DNA of 37,307 nucleotides from Brevundimonas abyssalis TAR-001 (lineage in GTDB: Bacteria; Pseudomonadota; Alphaproteobacteria; Caulobacterales; Caulobacteraceae), in NCBI RefSeq assembly GCF_000466985.1, contig NZ_BATC01000022.1:1-37307 (forward strand), in the 5' to 3' direction. Below are positions 17,618 to 29,016 of the stretch, one piece after another (within the stretch, counting starts at the first letter, position 1; each line of letters opens with the position of its first letter). The position numbers were made by a program, and so were the translations under genes. The notes under the pieces were generated by a model, which was given only the letters and a program-made list of their open reading frames with translations, ran no database searches and was not told the origin of the DNA.

Positions 17618-18457
17618 ATGACGCCCCGCCGCAGCGTCCTCTACCTGCCCGCCTCCAACCCCCGCGCGGTTGAGAAGGCCCGCACCCTGCCCTGCGACGT
17701 GGTGGTGCTGGATCTGGAGGACGCGGTCGGCCCGGACGACAAGGCCGCCGCCCGTGACGCCGCCGTCGCGGCCCTGCGCCAGGGCGGGTTTCAGGCCCGC
17801 GAGGTGGGGGTCCGCGTCAACGGTCTGGACACCGAATGGGGCGACGCCGACCTGACCGCCCTGTACGCCGCGTCACCGGCCTTCATCGTCGCCCCCAAGG
17901 TCTCCACCGCCGATCAGGCCGCCGCCTTCACCGCCCGCCTGCCGGACGGCGCCGCCCTGTGGGCCATGATCGAGACGCCCCAGGCCCTGTTCCATCTGGA
18001 CGCCATCGCCGCCACAGCGCGCATGGGCGCCCTGATGCTGGGGGTCAACGATCTGGCCGCCATGCTGCGCAGCGCCCCTTCGCCCGACCGCGAGCCGCTC
18101 AAGACCGCCATGAGCCTGACCGTCGCCGCCGCCCGGGCCCACGGCCTGTCCCCCATCGACGGGGTCTTCAACGCCCTGGACGACGACGCCGGCTTCGAGG
18201 CCGAATGCCGCCAGGGCCGCCTCTACGGCTTCGACGGCAAGAGCCTGATCCACCCCCGTCAGATCGCCCCCGCCAACGCCGCCTTCGCGCCGTCCGCCGA
18301 CGACATCGCCTGGGCCGAGGCCGTGGTCGCGGCCTTTGACGACCCTGCGCACGTCGGGAAAGGCGTCATCCGCGTCCACGGCGCCATGGTGGAAAGGCTC
18401 CATCTGGCCCGCGCCCGTGACACGCTCGCCTTGCATGATCTCGCCGGAACACTCTAA
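17618..18457 (+). CDS. HpcH/HpaI aldolase / CitE-like CoA-ester lyase
   Basis: A 279-residue member of the citrate lyase beta-subunit-like family, which cleaves or forms C-C bonds of malyl-, methylmalyl- or citramalyl-CoA with a divalent metal. Family blocks are visible: SVLYLPASNPR at the N-terminus, VVLDLEDAVGPDDK (metal ligand Glu/Asp), AMIETPQALFHL, MLGVNDLAAML and GFDGKSLIHPRQI near the CoA/metal site. The start is 3 nt after the repaired SDR stop, so the two are co-transcribed. With the racemase upstream this suggests acyl-CoA metabolism, but the precise substrate is not readable. Confidence 0.9.
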   Translation: MTPRRSVLYLPASNPRAVEKARTLPCDVVVLDLEDAVGPDDKAAARDAAVAALRQGGFQAREVGVRVNGLDTEWGDADLTALYAASPAFIVAPKVSTADQAAAFTARLPDGAALWAMIETPQALFHLDAIAATARMGALMLGVNDLAAMLRSAPSPDREPLKTAMSLTVAAARAHGLSPIDGVFNALDDDAGFEAECRQGRLYGFDGKSLIHPRQIAPANAAFAPSADDIAWAEAVVAAFDDPAHVGKGVIRVHGAMVERLHLARARDTLALHDLAGTL

Positions 18458-18495
18458 GACATCACAGACTCGTTATCCTCAGGCTCCAGAACTCA

Positions 18496-19774
18496 TTGTC
18501 AGTCGCCTCGCCATCCCCGTCCGCCGGAGCCGATCCGGACGCCAGCGACGAGCCGTCTGAAGCCATTCCCGGTCTGGCCGGACGGCGCTTCCTGATCATC
18601 TCGGCGCCCTTCGGCTCCTATTCGCGCAAGCTGGCCTGCGTGCTGCGCGCGAACGGCGCGGTGGTGCGCCGCATGATCTTCAATGCGGGGGATCTGCTGG
18701 ACTGGGGCTCGCGCGATGCGGTCAAGTTCCGGCGCGGCGGCGACGCCTGGCCCCACGCCCTGGCCGGGCTGGCCGAGACCTACACCGATCTGGTCCTGTT
18801 CGGCGAAGCGGGGGTCTACAACCAGACCGTGATCGAACAGGCCGAGCGCCTGAAGGCGTCCGTCTGGGTCATCGAGAACGGCTACTTCCGCCCCCACTGG
18901 GTGACCATGGAGCGCAACGGCGTCAACGCTCGCTCGACCCTGCCCCGCTCCGCCGACGGCTATCCCGCCCCGGCGCCGCGCGAGCCGCCCTTTCAGGAGG
19001 CCGGGACCATCCTGCCGCACCACGTGTGGAACCTGGCGCGGTATCACACCGTGCAGGTGGCGGGTCGTGTCCTGTTCCCCCGCTACGTCCGTCCCTACAC
19101 CCGCCACGCACTGGTTCAAGCCGGGGGCCACGCCTGGCGCTACCTGAAACTGCGCCTGCCTCTCCGCTCGCCACCGACACCGATGTGATCGCGGAACGCG
19201 GCCCGTTCTTCATCACCTGCCTCCAGCGCGAGGGCGACACGACCCTGCTGCGCTACTCCGACTACGTCACCAACACGGCCTTCCTTGAGCATGTGGTCGC
19301 CGACTTCGCCACGCATGCGCCGCCGCAGGCCCGTCTGGTCGTCAAGAACCACCCGCTGGACCCGGGCCTGGTGAACTATCAGGCGGTCGTGCGGCGGCTG
19401 GCGCGGCGCCACGCCCTCGAGGGGCGCGTGGACTTCATCGACGGCGGCAATCTGGCCGCCCTCTGCCGGGCATCCCTCGGCATGGTGGTGAACAACTCCA
19501 CCGCCGCCTTGTCCGCGGTGGGCTTCGGCACGCCGGTCAAGGTGCTGGGGCAGGCGTTCTTCGACTTCGAGGGCCTGACGGACCAGCAGCCCCTGTCCCG
19601 CTTCTGGACCGCCCCGCAGACCCCGGACCACGACCTCTACGTCCGGTTCCGCGAGCATGTGCTCCACCGCACCCAGATCAACGGCAGCTATCATAACCCC
19701 GCCATGCAGGACGTGACCGCCCGCCGCATGGCCATGCTTTCGCCGGGGGCTGGGACCGGGCCCAGGTCCAGTGA
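18496..19774 (+). CDS. kpsS: Capsule polysaccharide export/synthesis protein KpsS (two frameshifts)
   Basis: A Kdo transferase of the Capsule_synth family. In characterised systems KpsS adds the first beta-Kdo to lysophosphatidylglycerol to start the capsule linker. Family parts seen are RFLIISAPFGSYSRKLA near the start, WVIENGYFRPHWVTMERNGVN, and VVNNSTAALSAVGFGTPVKV with GQAFFDFEGLTDQQ. Two bases are missing. Near 19163, CTCCGCTCG should be CTCCCGCTCG. Near 19749, a run of five G should be six, giving GGWDRAQVQ and a TGA that overlaps the kpsC GTG start. Repaired length is about 426. The TTG start at 18496 is uncertain, with a weak ribosome site. Cytoplasmic, membrane-associated. Confidence 0.88.
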
Positions 19775-21816
19775 GCACGCGCGCGCCCGCATGGGTCTGC
19801 GCGCCCGGCGTCCGCCGCCTGCCCAATCTCGCGGCCTTCCTCCCCGAACACGACCTGCGCGCCCTGCCCGGCCGCGACGTTCAGGCGGTGCTGGGCTGGG
19901 GCATGAAACCCACCGCCGCCCACGGGCGCCGCTGGTCCGAAAAGCACGGCGTGCCCTATGTGGCGCTGGAGGACGGCCTGCTCCGCTCCGTGGGTCTGGG
20001 CGAGGCGGGCGCCACATCGCTCAGCATCGTGGCCGATGATCTGGGCGTCTACTATGACGCCACGCGGCCCTCGCGGCTGGAGCAGTTGATCGCCGGGGCT
20101 CCGGCCTGGATGTCCCCCGACCTGCGAATCCGCGCCCGCGCCCTGATCGACCGCATCGTCGAGAGCGGCGTCTCCAAGACCAATTTGGGCGGCCCGCTGA
20201 ACGCTGGTCTGCTCAAGCCCGGCCGCCGCATCCTGATCGTGGACCAGACGCTGGGCGACGCCTCCATCGGCTTCGGCCTGGCCTCGCCCCGATCCTTCAT
20301 CGACATGCTGGACGCCGCCCGCCGCGACGAGCCCCGCGCCCAGCTGATCGTCAAGCGCCACCCGGCCGTGGCCGCGGGCCGCAAGCAGGGCTGCATCCCC
20401 GCCGACCTCCTCGGCGACGTCACCCTGATCGACACCGACGTCCGCCCCGCCGACCTGCTGGCCCAGGTGGACGCGGTCTATACGGTCACCAGCGGCCTGG
20501 GGTGGGAGGCGCTGCTGCGCGGCCTGTCCGTCCGCTGCTTCGGCGCGCCCTTCTATTCCGGCTGGGGTTTGACCACGGACGCCGTGGACACCGGCCGCCG
20601 GGGCCAGTTGCGCGATATCGAATCCATCGCCGCCGCCGCCCTGATCCGCTACGCCCGCTATGTGGACCCGGTCACCGGCCGCGCCTGCGAGGCGGAACAG
20701 GCGCTGGAGCGCCTCATCGCCCTGCGCGACCGCGCCGACCGGCTCGCGGGACTGAACGCCTGCGTCGCCTTCGCCCCGGCCAAGCGCCCGCCCGTGCGCC
20801 GCCTGCTGAACTCGCCAAAGGGACCGGTGCGCTATTTCGCCTCCGCCGCCCGCGCCCGCACCGCCGCCGAAACCGAAGACGGGCGCATCGTCTGCTGGGC
20901 CTCGCGCACCGGCGCGGATTTCGAGCAGGCGACCGAGGGCTTCACCGGTCCGATCCTGCGCATGGAGGACGGCTTCATCCGCTCGCGCGGGCTCGGTTCG
21001 GACTTCGTCGGCGCCCTGTCCGTGACGCTGGATGATCTGGGCGTCTATTACGACGCCACGCGCCCCTCGCGGCTGGAGACCCTGATCGAACAGGGCGGCT
21101 TCTCGCCGACCCTGCTGGACCGCGCCGCGCGCCTTCGGGAGCGGATCGTTTCGGCGGGGCTCAGCAAGTACAACCTGCCCGCCCCGGCCGGGGCCTTCGA
21201 CGCCTGGCCAAAGAAGCGCCAGCGCATCCTGATCGTCGGCCAGGTGGAGAACGACCAGTCGATCCTCAAGGGCTGCGCCCACATCCGCACCAACGCCGGA
21301 CTGGTGGCCGCCGTGCGGGCGGACCATCCGGACGCCTTCCTGATCTACAAGAACCACCCCGACGTGCTGGCGGGCAACCGTCCCGGCATGCTGGACGGCG
21401 CGGCGCTGGACGCCGTGGACGCCTCGGCCGACGGGCTCGACATCATCCAGTGCCTGGACCACGCCGACCGTCTGGCCACCCTGACCTCCCTGTCCGGCTT
21501 CGAGGCCCTGCTGCGCGGCAAGCCCGTGACCACCTACGGCACGCCGTTCTTCGCCGGCTGGGGCCTGACCGAGGACCGCGTCCCCTGTCCGCGCCGCACA
21601 CGCCGGGCGAGCCTGGACGAACTGGTGGCCGCAGCGCTGATCCTCTACCCCGTCTATGTGGCCCCCAACGGCTGGCCCTGCGAGGCCGAGGATCTGGTCG
21701 AGGCCCTGATCACCGCCAAGGGCGTTCCGCCGCCCCGGGCGCCCGCCAACCAGATCGCCCGCTGGTGGACCGGCATCCGCGCCAGTCTCGACCGCACGCC
21801 GCCGCCGTCCTATTGA
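19771..21816 (+). CDS. kpsC: Capsule polysaccharide biosynthesis protein KpsC, dual Kdo transferase
   Basis: A 681-residue protein with two tandem Capsule_synth (Kdo glycosyltransferase) domains that extend the poly-Kdo linker by alternating linkages in known group 2/3 capsule systems. The internal duplication is clear: LGVYYDATRPSRLE occurs at residues 91 and 423, and both domains also carry ALEDGLLRS or RMEDGFIRS, a conserved HP pair (KRHPAV and KNHPDV) and a GWGLT near the end (FYSGWGLT, FFAGWGLT). It starts with GTG inside the kpsS stop (GTGA). The stop overlaps the following KAS III ATG (TGATG). The frame is intact. Polymerising and ABC-export genes are not in this window. Confidence 0.95.
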   Translation: MSTRAPAWVCAPGVRRLPNLAAFLPEHDLRALPGRDVQAVLGWGMKPTAAHGRRWSEKHGVPYVALEDGLLRSVGLGEAGATSLSIVADDLGVYYDATRPSRLEQLIAGAPAWMSPDLRIRARALIDRIVESGVSKTNLGGPLNAGLLKPGRRILIVDQTLGDASIGFGLASPRSFIDMLDAARRDEPRAQLIVKRHPAVAAGRKQGCIPADLLGDVTLIDTDVRPADLLAQVDAVYTVTSGLGWEALLRGLSVRCFGAPFYSGWGLTTDAVDTGRRGQLRDIESIAAAALIRYARYVDPVTGRACEAEQALERLIALRDRADRLAGLNACVAFAPAKRPPVRRLLNSPKGPVRYFASAARARTAAETEDGRIVCWASRTGADFEQATEGFTGPILRMEDGFIRSRGLGSDFVGALSVTLDDLGVYYDATRPSRLETLIEQGGFSPTLLDRAARLRERIVSAGLSKYNLPAPAGAFDAWPKKRQRILIVGQVENDQSILKGCAHIRTNAGLVAAVRADHPDAFLIYKNHPDVLAGNRPGMLDGAALDAVDASADGLDIIQCLDHADRLATLTSLSGFEALLRGKPVTTYGTPFFAGWGLTEDRVPCPRRTRRASLDELVAAALILYPVYVAPNGWPCEAEDLVEALITAKGVPPPRAPANQIARWWTGIRASLDRTPPPSY

Positions 21817-22999
21817 TGGGCCTCGTCAAGGAAACGAACCCAGTGAACGATTCTCCCAGAGCGGTCATAGCCGCCACCGGCCTGCACACGCCCGAACACG
21901 CGCTCTCGAACGCTGAACTGGTGACGGCCTACAACGCCTTCGCCGAGCGCTTCAACGCCGCCAACGCCGAGGCCATCGCCGCCGGCGAGCTGGAGGCGCT
22001 GACGCCGTCCTCGTCCGAGTTCATCGAGAAGGCCTCGGGCATCAAGTCCCGCTTCGTGGTGGAGAAGTCGGGCATCCTCGATCCGGACCGCATGGTCCCC
22101 CACATCCCCGAACGCTCGAACGACGAGCTGTCGGTGCTGGCCGAAATGGCGGTCAAGGCCGCACAGGAAGCCATCGCCCGCTGGGGCAAGCCGGTCAGCG
22201 AGATCGGCGCCGTCATCTGCGCCGCCTCCAACATGCAGCGCCCCTACCCCGCCATGGCCATCGAGGTGCAGCAGGCCCTGGGAATCGAGGCTTCGCCTTC
22301 GACATGAACGTGGCGTGCTCCTCGGCCACCTTCGGCCTCAAGACCGCCGCCGACTTCATCGGCTCGGGCTCGGTCAAGGCGGTGCTGATGGTGAATCCCG
22401 AGATCTGCTCGGCCCACCTGAACTTCCGCGACCGCGACAGCCACTTCATCTTCGGCGACGTGGCCACCGCCGTGATCGTCGAGGCCGCCGATCAGGCCAC
22501 CGGCGGCTGGGACATCCTGGGCACGCGGCTCAAGACCGTCTTCTCCAACAACATCCGCAACAATTTTGGCTTCCTGAACCGCGCCGCCCGCGACGACGTC
22601 ACCGCCATCGCCGACGGACCGCGCCCCGACGGCATCACCGACAAGCTGTTCGTCCAGCAGGGCCGCAAGGTCTTCAAGGACGTGGTGCCCATGGTCTCCG
22701 AGATGATTGTGGATCACGCCCGCGATCTGGCCATCGATCCGACTGCCCTCAAGCGCCTGTGGCTGCACCAGGCCAACATCAACATGAACGAGATGATCGG
22801 CAAGCGCGTCTTGGGCCGCGAGCCGGCGCCGGGCGAGAACGTCATCATCCTGGACGACTACGCCAACACCTCGTCGGCCGGATCGATCATCGCCTTCCAC
22901 CTGCACAACGAGGGATTCGCGCCGGGCGACACCGGCTTGATCTGCAGCTTCGGCGCCGGCTATTCCGCCGGCTCGGTGTTCGTCCGGAAGCGCGCCTGA
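21816..22999 (+). CDS. Beta-ketoacyl-ACP synthase III family protein (frameshifted)
   Basis: A thiolase-fold KAS III (FabH-like) condensing enzyme, about 394 residues from the ATG at 21816, or 385 from a GTG at 21843 that has AAGGA upstream. The catalytic triad is complete: Cys168 in NVACSSATFGL, His318 in WLHQANINM and Asn351 in DDYANTSSAG (numbers after repair). A base is missing near 22290: GAGGCTTCGCC should be GAGGGCTTCGCC, joining ALGIEGFAFDMNVACSS. It is longer than housekeeping FabH (about 320), mainly from an N-terminal insert rich in Ala and Glu, so it belongs to a specialised KAS III subgroup. It is translationally coupled to kpsC, suggesting a role in the capsule lipid or another acyl product, which is inference. 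Confidence 0.9.
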
Positions 23000-23144
23000 C
23001 GCTCAAGCCGCAAAGCCCCGAGGGCCAAGGGTTAGCGCCACAAGGCGCTCAAGCAGCGAGCGGCCGCGTCGCGAGCGTTAGCGCCCCAACATGCGCTCAA
23101 GCAGCAAGGCCCCGCGGGCCGCGCGATAGCGTCCCAACAACGAG
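23000..23144. repeat. Degenerate tandem repeat of 46-48 nt
   Basis: Downstream of the KAS III gene are two full units (23031-23076 and 23077-23124), each starting GTTAGCGCC and containing GCGCTCAAGCAGC, with a partial unit before (GCTCAAGCCGCAAAG from 23001) and one after (GATAGCGTCCCAAC from 23125). Each unit carries small inverted repeats such as AGCGCC/GGCGCT and GGCCCCGCGGGCC. No coding frame is convincing here. Confidence 0.6.
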
Positions 23145-23145
23145 A

Positions 23146-23175
23146 AAGGCGCGCTTCCTCTCCGAAGCGCGCCTT
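23146..23175. terminator. Perfect 12-bp hairpin, likely bidirectional terminator
   Basis: AAGGCGCGCTTC (23146-23157) pairs perfectly with GAAGCGCGCCTT (23164-23175) around a 6-nt loop, in the gap between the convergent KAS III gene and the outer-membrane protein gene. The T tract is minimal on either strand, so termination is inferred from stem strength and position. Confidence 0.7.
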
Positions 23176-23189
23176 CCCTGCTCGATAGC

Positions 23190-23211
23190 GGGGCTCCGTC
23201 GCCGGAGCCCC
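23190..23211. terminator. Second 9-bp hairpin between convergent genes
   Basis: GGGGCTCCG pairs with CGGAGCCCC around a 4-nt loop, 15 nt before the end of the outer-membrane protein gene. Together with the previous stem it probably ends transcription from both sides. Confidence 0.65.
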
Positions 23212-23225
23212 GATGTCATCCGGCC

Positions 23226-23761
23226 TTAGAAGCGGCGGATGTAGCTCACCGAGTAGACGTCGGCTTCGCCGCCGTCGTCGGTGAAGTCGCGACGGGTCCA
23301 GTCGCCGCGGACGCCGTTCTGGCCGTCGAAGAAGTAGTTGGCGCCGACGCCGTAGTTCCAGCTTTCGCCGTCTTCGGTGACGCTGACGCCCGCGGCCGAG
23401 GCTCGAGTTCAGTCGTGCCGTAACCCAGGCGGGCGAACAGCTCGAAGTTCGGGTTCACCGGCAGGAAAGCCACGCCATAGGCGGCCAGGTCGTAGTTGTG
23501 ATCGATGTCGGCGGTGACTGCGCCAATGGTGACTTCGTCGTCACGGACGCCGAACGAGCCTTCGCCTTCGAAGCCGAAGTACGGCGTCAGCTTGGCGCCG
23601 AAACGGCCGGTGATGGCGCCGAGTTCGACATCGGCTCCGTCAGCTTCCATGTGCGAGTAACCCAGCGAACCGTAGTATTCGGGCGCGGGCCAGCTTTGCG
23701 CCATGGCGGGCGCGGCGGTGAACATGGCGATAGCGGCGGTAGAGAGAAGAATCGTTTTCAT
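23226..23761 (-). CDS. Small outer-membrane beta-barrel protein (frameshifted)
   Basis: A predicted 8-stranded porin-like barrel of about 178 residues after repair. A clear signal peptide (MKTILLSTAAIAMFTAAPAMA, cleavage before QSWP) is followed by alternating aromatic and polar strands such as YYGSLGYSHMEADG and LFARLGYGTTEL. A base is missing near 23402: with one G or C added after CTCGAG, the frame continues through SWNYGVGANYFFDGQNGVRG to a C-terminal strand DVYSVSYIRRF ending in Phe, the usual outer-membrane insertion signal. This terminal Phe supports the repaired frame. The start has GGAG upstream. Substrate or role unknown; it resembles the OmpA-like surface antigen barrel group. Confidence 0.85.
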
Positions 23762-24002
23762 TTAGTAACACTCCGTGAGCAGCGACTTCTTTGGTCGCCA
23801 GCCCCAAATCCCAGCGAATGTTCAAATAGGTATCCCATGAGGCAGTTCCAAGGCCAAACGATTACACAAGCGTAACGGTGGCCCAAAAGACACACACCGC
23901 GTTCTGCGGCCCCCTTGACGATGTGGGTGGAAAGCCGGACCCTTCAGGCCTGATAGCGCTACCACGACATTGAGATCGCGGCGCGCGACAGGGAGGACGA
24001 TC
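23762..24002. other. Divergent intergenic region
   Basis: This 241-nt gap lies between the barrel gene (minus) and the GDSL esterase gene (plus) and is less GC-rich than the coding DNA. It should hold promoters for both. The esterase has GGGAGGA just before its start, and the barrel has CGGAG. I see no gene in it. Confidence 0.4.
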
Positions 24003-25250
24003 ATGATCTCGAGACGCCGCCTGGTGAGCGCGTTCGCCGCCCTCGGCCTCATTCTGGCGCCGGTCGCGGCCCTTGCCGATGACGGGCGATGGGTCGGCGC
24101 TTGGGCGTCGTCCCAGATGGTCGCGGAGAACGAACACGCCCTGCCCGACAGCGCCATGGACGACGTCACCCTGCGACAGGTGGTGCGTCTGACCGCGTCC
24201 GGCGACCGGATCCGGGTCCGGGTCTCGAACGCCTTCGGCGACGCGCCCCTTCGCATCGCCCGCGCTGCGGTAAGCCGACCAACGACCCGCGACGGCGCCA
24301 TAATCGATCCGGCCATGGTCAGGCGCCTCACCTTCGCGGGCCGGCCCGACGTCATGGTCCCGGCCGGGGCCGAGTTCGTCTCTGATCCTGTGGACTTCGA
24401 GGTGGAGGCCCTGTCGCATCTGGCCATCACCCTTCATGTGGCCGACGCCCCTTCGCGCCTGACCGCCCATCCCGGCGCCCGGGCCACCAGCCGCATGGCG
24501 TCGGGCGACCAGACGGGCGCCGCCGCCCTGACCGATGAGACCACCTTCACCCGCTGGTATCTGCTCTCCGGCGTGGACGTGCTGGGCCCGCCAGAGGCCG
24601 GGGCGATCGTCGTGCTGGGCGACTCCATCACCGACGGCTATGGGGTCCAGCCGGACACCGACGCCCGCTGGCCCGACTTTCTCGCCGAGCGGCTGCAGGC
24701 TGATTCCCGCGCGTCCCACCTCAGCGTGCTGAACCACGGCATCGGCGGAAACCGGGTGCTGCGCGACGGTCTGGGCCCCAACGCCCTGGCGCGGTTCGAG
24801 CGAGACGTGCTGGGCCAGACCGGCGTGACCCACCTGATCCTTCTGGAAGGCGTCAACGATCTGGGTGTCCTGACCCGCGACGCGCCGGCGACGCCCGAGG
24901 CGCATGCCCAGCTGGTCGCCGACATGATCGCCGCCTACGCCCAGATGACCGCCCGGGCGCGGGAGCGGGGGATCACCGTCATTGGAGCCACCATCACGCC
25001 CTACGGGGGCTCGGACTACTATCATCCGGACGCGCAGAACGAGGCGGACCGGCAGGCGATCAACGCCTGGTTCCGGACGCCCGGCAATGTGGACGCGGTG
25101 ATCGACTTCGACGCGGTCATGCGCGATCCGGAGCGGCCCACGCACCTGCGGGCCGAGTACGACAGCGACGGCCTGCATCCGTCCATTGACGGGTACCGCG
25201 CCATGGGCGAGGCGGTGGACCTGACGCTGTTTCTGACGCACGAAGACTGA
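24003..25250 (+). CDS. Secreted GDSL/SGNH-family esterase
   Basis: A 415-residue SGNH hydrolase with a signal peptide (MISRRRLVSAFAALGLILAP, cleavage near ALADD). An N-terminal beta-rich region (about 30-190, starting RWVGAWASSQM) precedes the hydrolase core. The four blocks are visible: nucleophile S208 in VLGDSITDGYG, the oxyanion Gly in GIGGNRVL, Asn in EGVNDLG, and D389/H392 in DSDGLHPSIDGY. Such enzymes remove acyl groups from plant or bacterial polysaccharides in the periplasm or outside. I chose the ATG at 24003 because of the GGGAGGA site. Its stop overlaps the ATG of the deacetylase by one base (TGATG). The natural substrate is unknown. Confidence 0.93.
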   Translation: MISRRRLVSAFAALGLILAPVAALADDGRWVGAWASSQMVAENEHALPDSAMDDVTLRQVVRLTASGDRIRVRVSNAFGDAPLRIARAAVSRPTTRDGAIIDPAMVRRLTFAGRPDVMVPAGAEFVSDPVDFEVEALSHLAITLHVADAPSRLTAHPGARATSRMASGDQTGAAALTDETTFTRWYLLSGVDVLGPPEAGAIVVLGDSITDGYGVQPDTDARWPDFLAERLQADSRASHLSVLNHGIGGNRVLRDGLGPNALARFERDVLGQTGVTHLILLEGVNDLGVLTRDAPATPEAHAQLVADMIAAYAQMTARARERGITVIGATITPYGGSDYYHPDAQNEADRQAINAWFRTPGNVDAVIDFDAVMRDPERPTHLRAEYDSDGLHPSIDGYRAMGEAVDLTLFLTHED

Positions 25251-26160
25251 TGCGCTTCGCCCTGATCGTCCCTTTCATCGTTTGGGCCGCCCCCCTGTGC
25301 CTGCCCGCCGCCGCGGGGGCGCAGCAGATCGCCATCACCATTGATGACGCGCCGGTGCACGGCCCTGTGCCGGAGGGCGAGGCCTATGTGGGGGTCGCCG
25401 CCCGCATGATCGCGGCGCTGAGCGAGGCGGGCGACGCCCCGGCGACCATCTTCATCAATGGCGGGCCCGTCGAGCAGAACCCGGACGCCGCCGCGGCGCT
25501 GGACCTGTGGCGGGCGGCGGGCCACCCGCTCGGCAACCACACCTGGACGCACCAGAACCCGAACGCCATCGGGGCGGACGCCTACGAGGCGGAGATCCTG
25601 CACAACGAGCCGCTGCTGGCCGTGCTGATGGGCGAGCGGGACTGGCGCTGGTTCCGCTATCCGTTCCTGGCCGAGGGCGAAGATCCGGTGCTGCGCGACC
25701 GCATCCGGGCCTTTCTGGATGAGCGGGGCTACCGCGTGGCCTCGGTCACCATGAGCTTCGACGACTGGGCCTGGACCGAGCCCTATGTGCGCTGCCGGGC
25801 GCAGGGCGACGACGCGGCCGTCGCCCGGATGGAGCGGGCCTATATACAGGCCGCAGACGCCGCCTTCGACCACTCCAGGGCCATGGCCCGCGCGCTGTAC
25901 GGCGAGGACATTCCCTATGTCCTGTTGCTGCACACCGGCGCGTTCCACGCCCGCATGCTGCCTCAGGTGCTGGCGTTGTATCGCGGCAAGGGCGCGACGT
26001 TCGTCTCCCTCGAAGAGGCGCAGAGCCACCCCTTCTATGAGGCGGACATTCGGGTCACGCCGTCGGACGGACCGCTTTATCTGGAGACGGCGCTGGCGGC
26101 GCGGGGACAGACCGCACCGCCCAAACCCTGGGACATCGCCTGGCTTGAAGAGGTCTGCCG

Positions 26161-26164
<4 letters not shown>
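25250..26164 (+). CDS. Secreted polysaccharide deacetylase family protein
   Basis: A NodB-type carbohydrate esterase of 304 residues with a signal peptide ([20 protein letters not shown], cleavage near AGAQQ). The metal and catalytic Asp pair is D32-D33 in [11 protein letters not shown], and the metal histidines are H97 and H101 in [11 protein letters not shown]. The segment [11 protein letters not shown] matches the RxPY-like motif. It overlaps the upstream esterase stop by one base, so the two exported enzymes are coupled and may act on the same acetylated polymer. The stop TAG lies in a CTAG that also ends the opposing ppdK gene. Confidence 0.92.
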
Positions 26165-28850
<2,686 letters not shown>

Positions 28851-29016
28851 GTCTGCGTCGTTCCTGAGTTCAGTCTGTGGAATGGGCGGGGTTGGTCCCC
28901 GCCTCTGAGCCGGCGCGAAGCTAGCGCGGCAGTGCAGCAAAGGCCACGCCGCGCCGTAACAAATCGTGAGCGATCGTGACGGTTCCTTCTCCGATCGGCG
29001 GAGAGGAAAGCCGGCG

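Noticed and set aside
19678..21462. A 594-codon open frame antisense to kpsC
   Set aside because: A shadow of the duplicated KpsC domains; its apparent internal repeats simply reflect the KpsC duplication.
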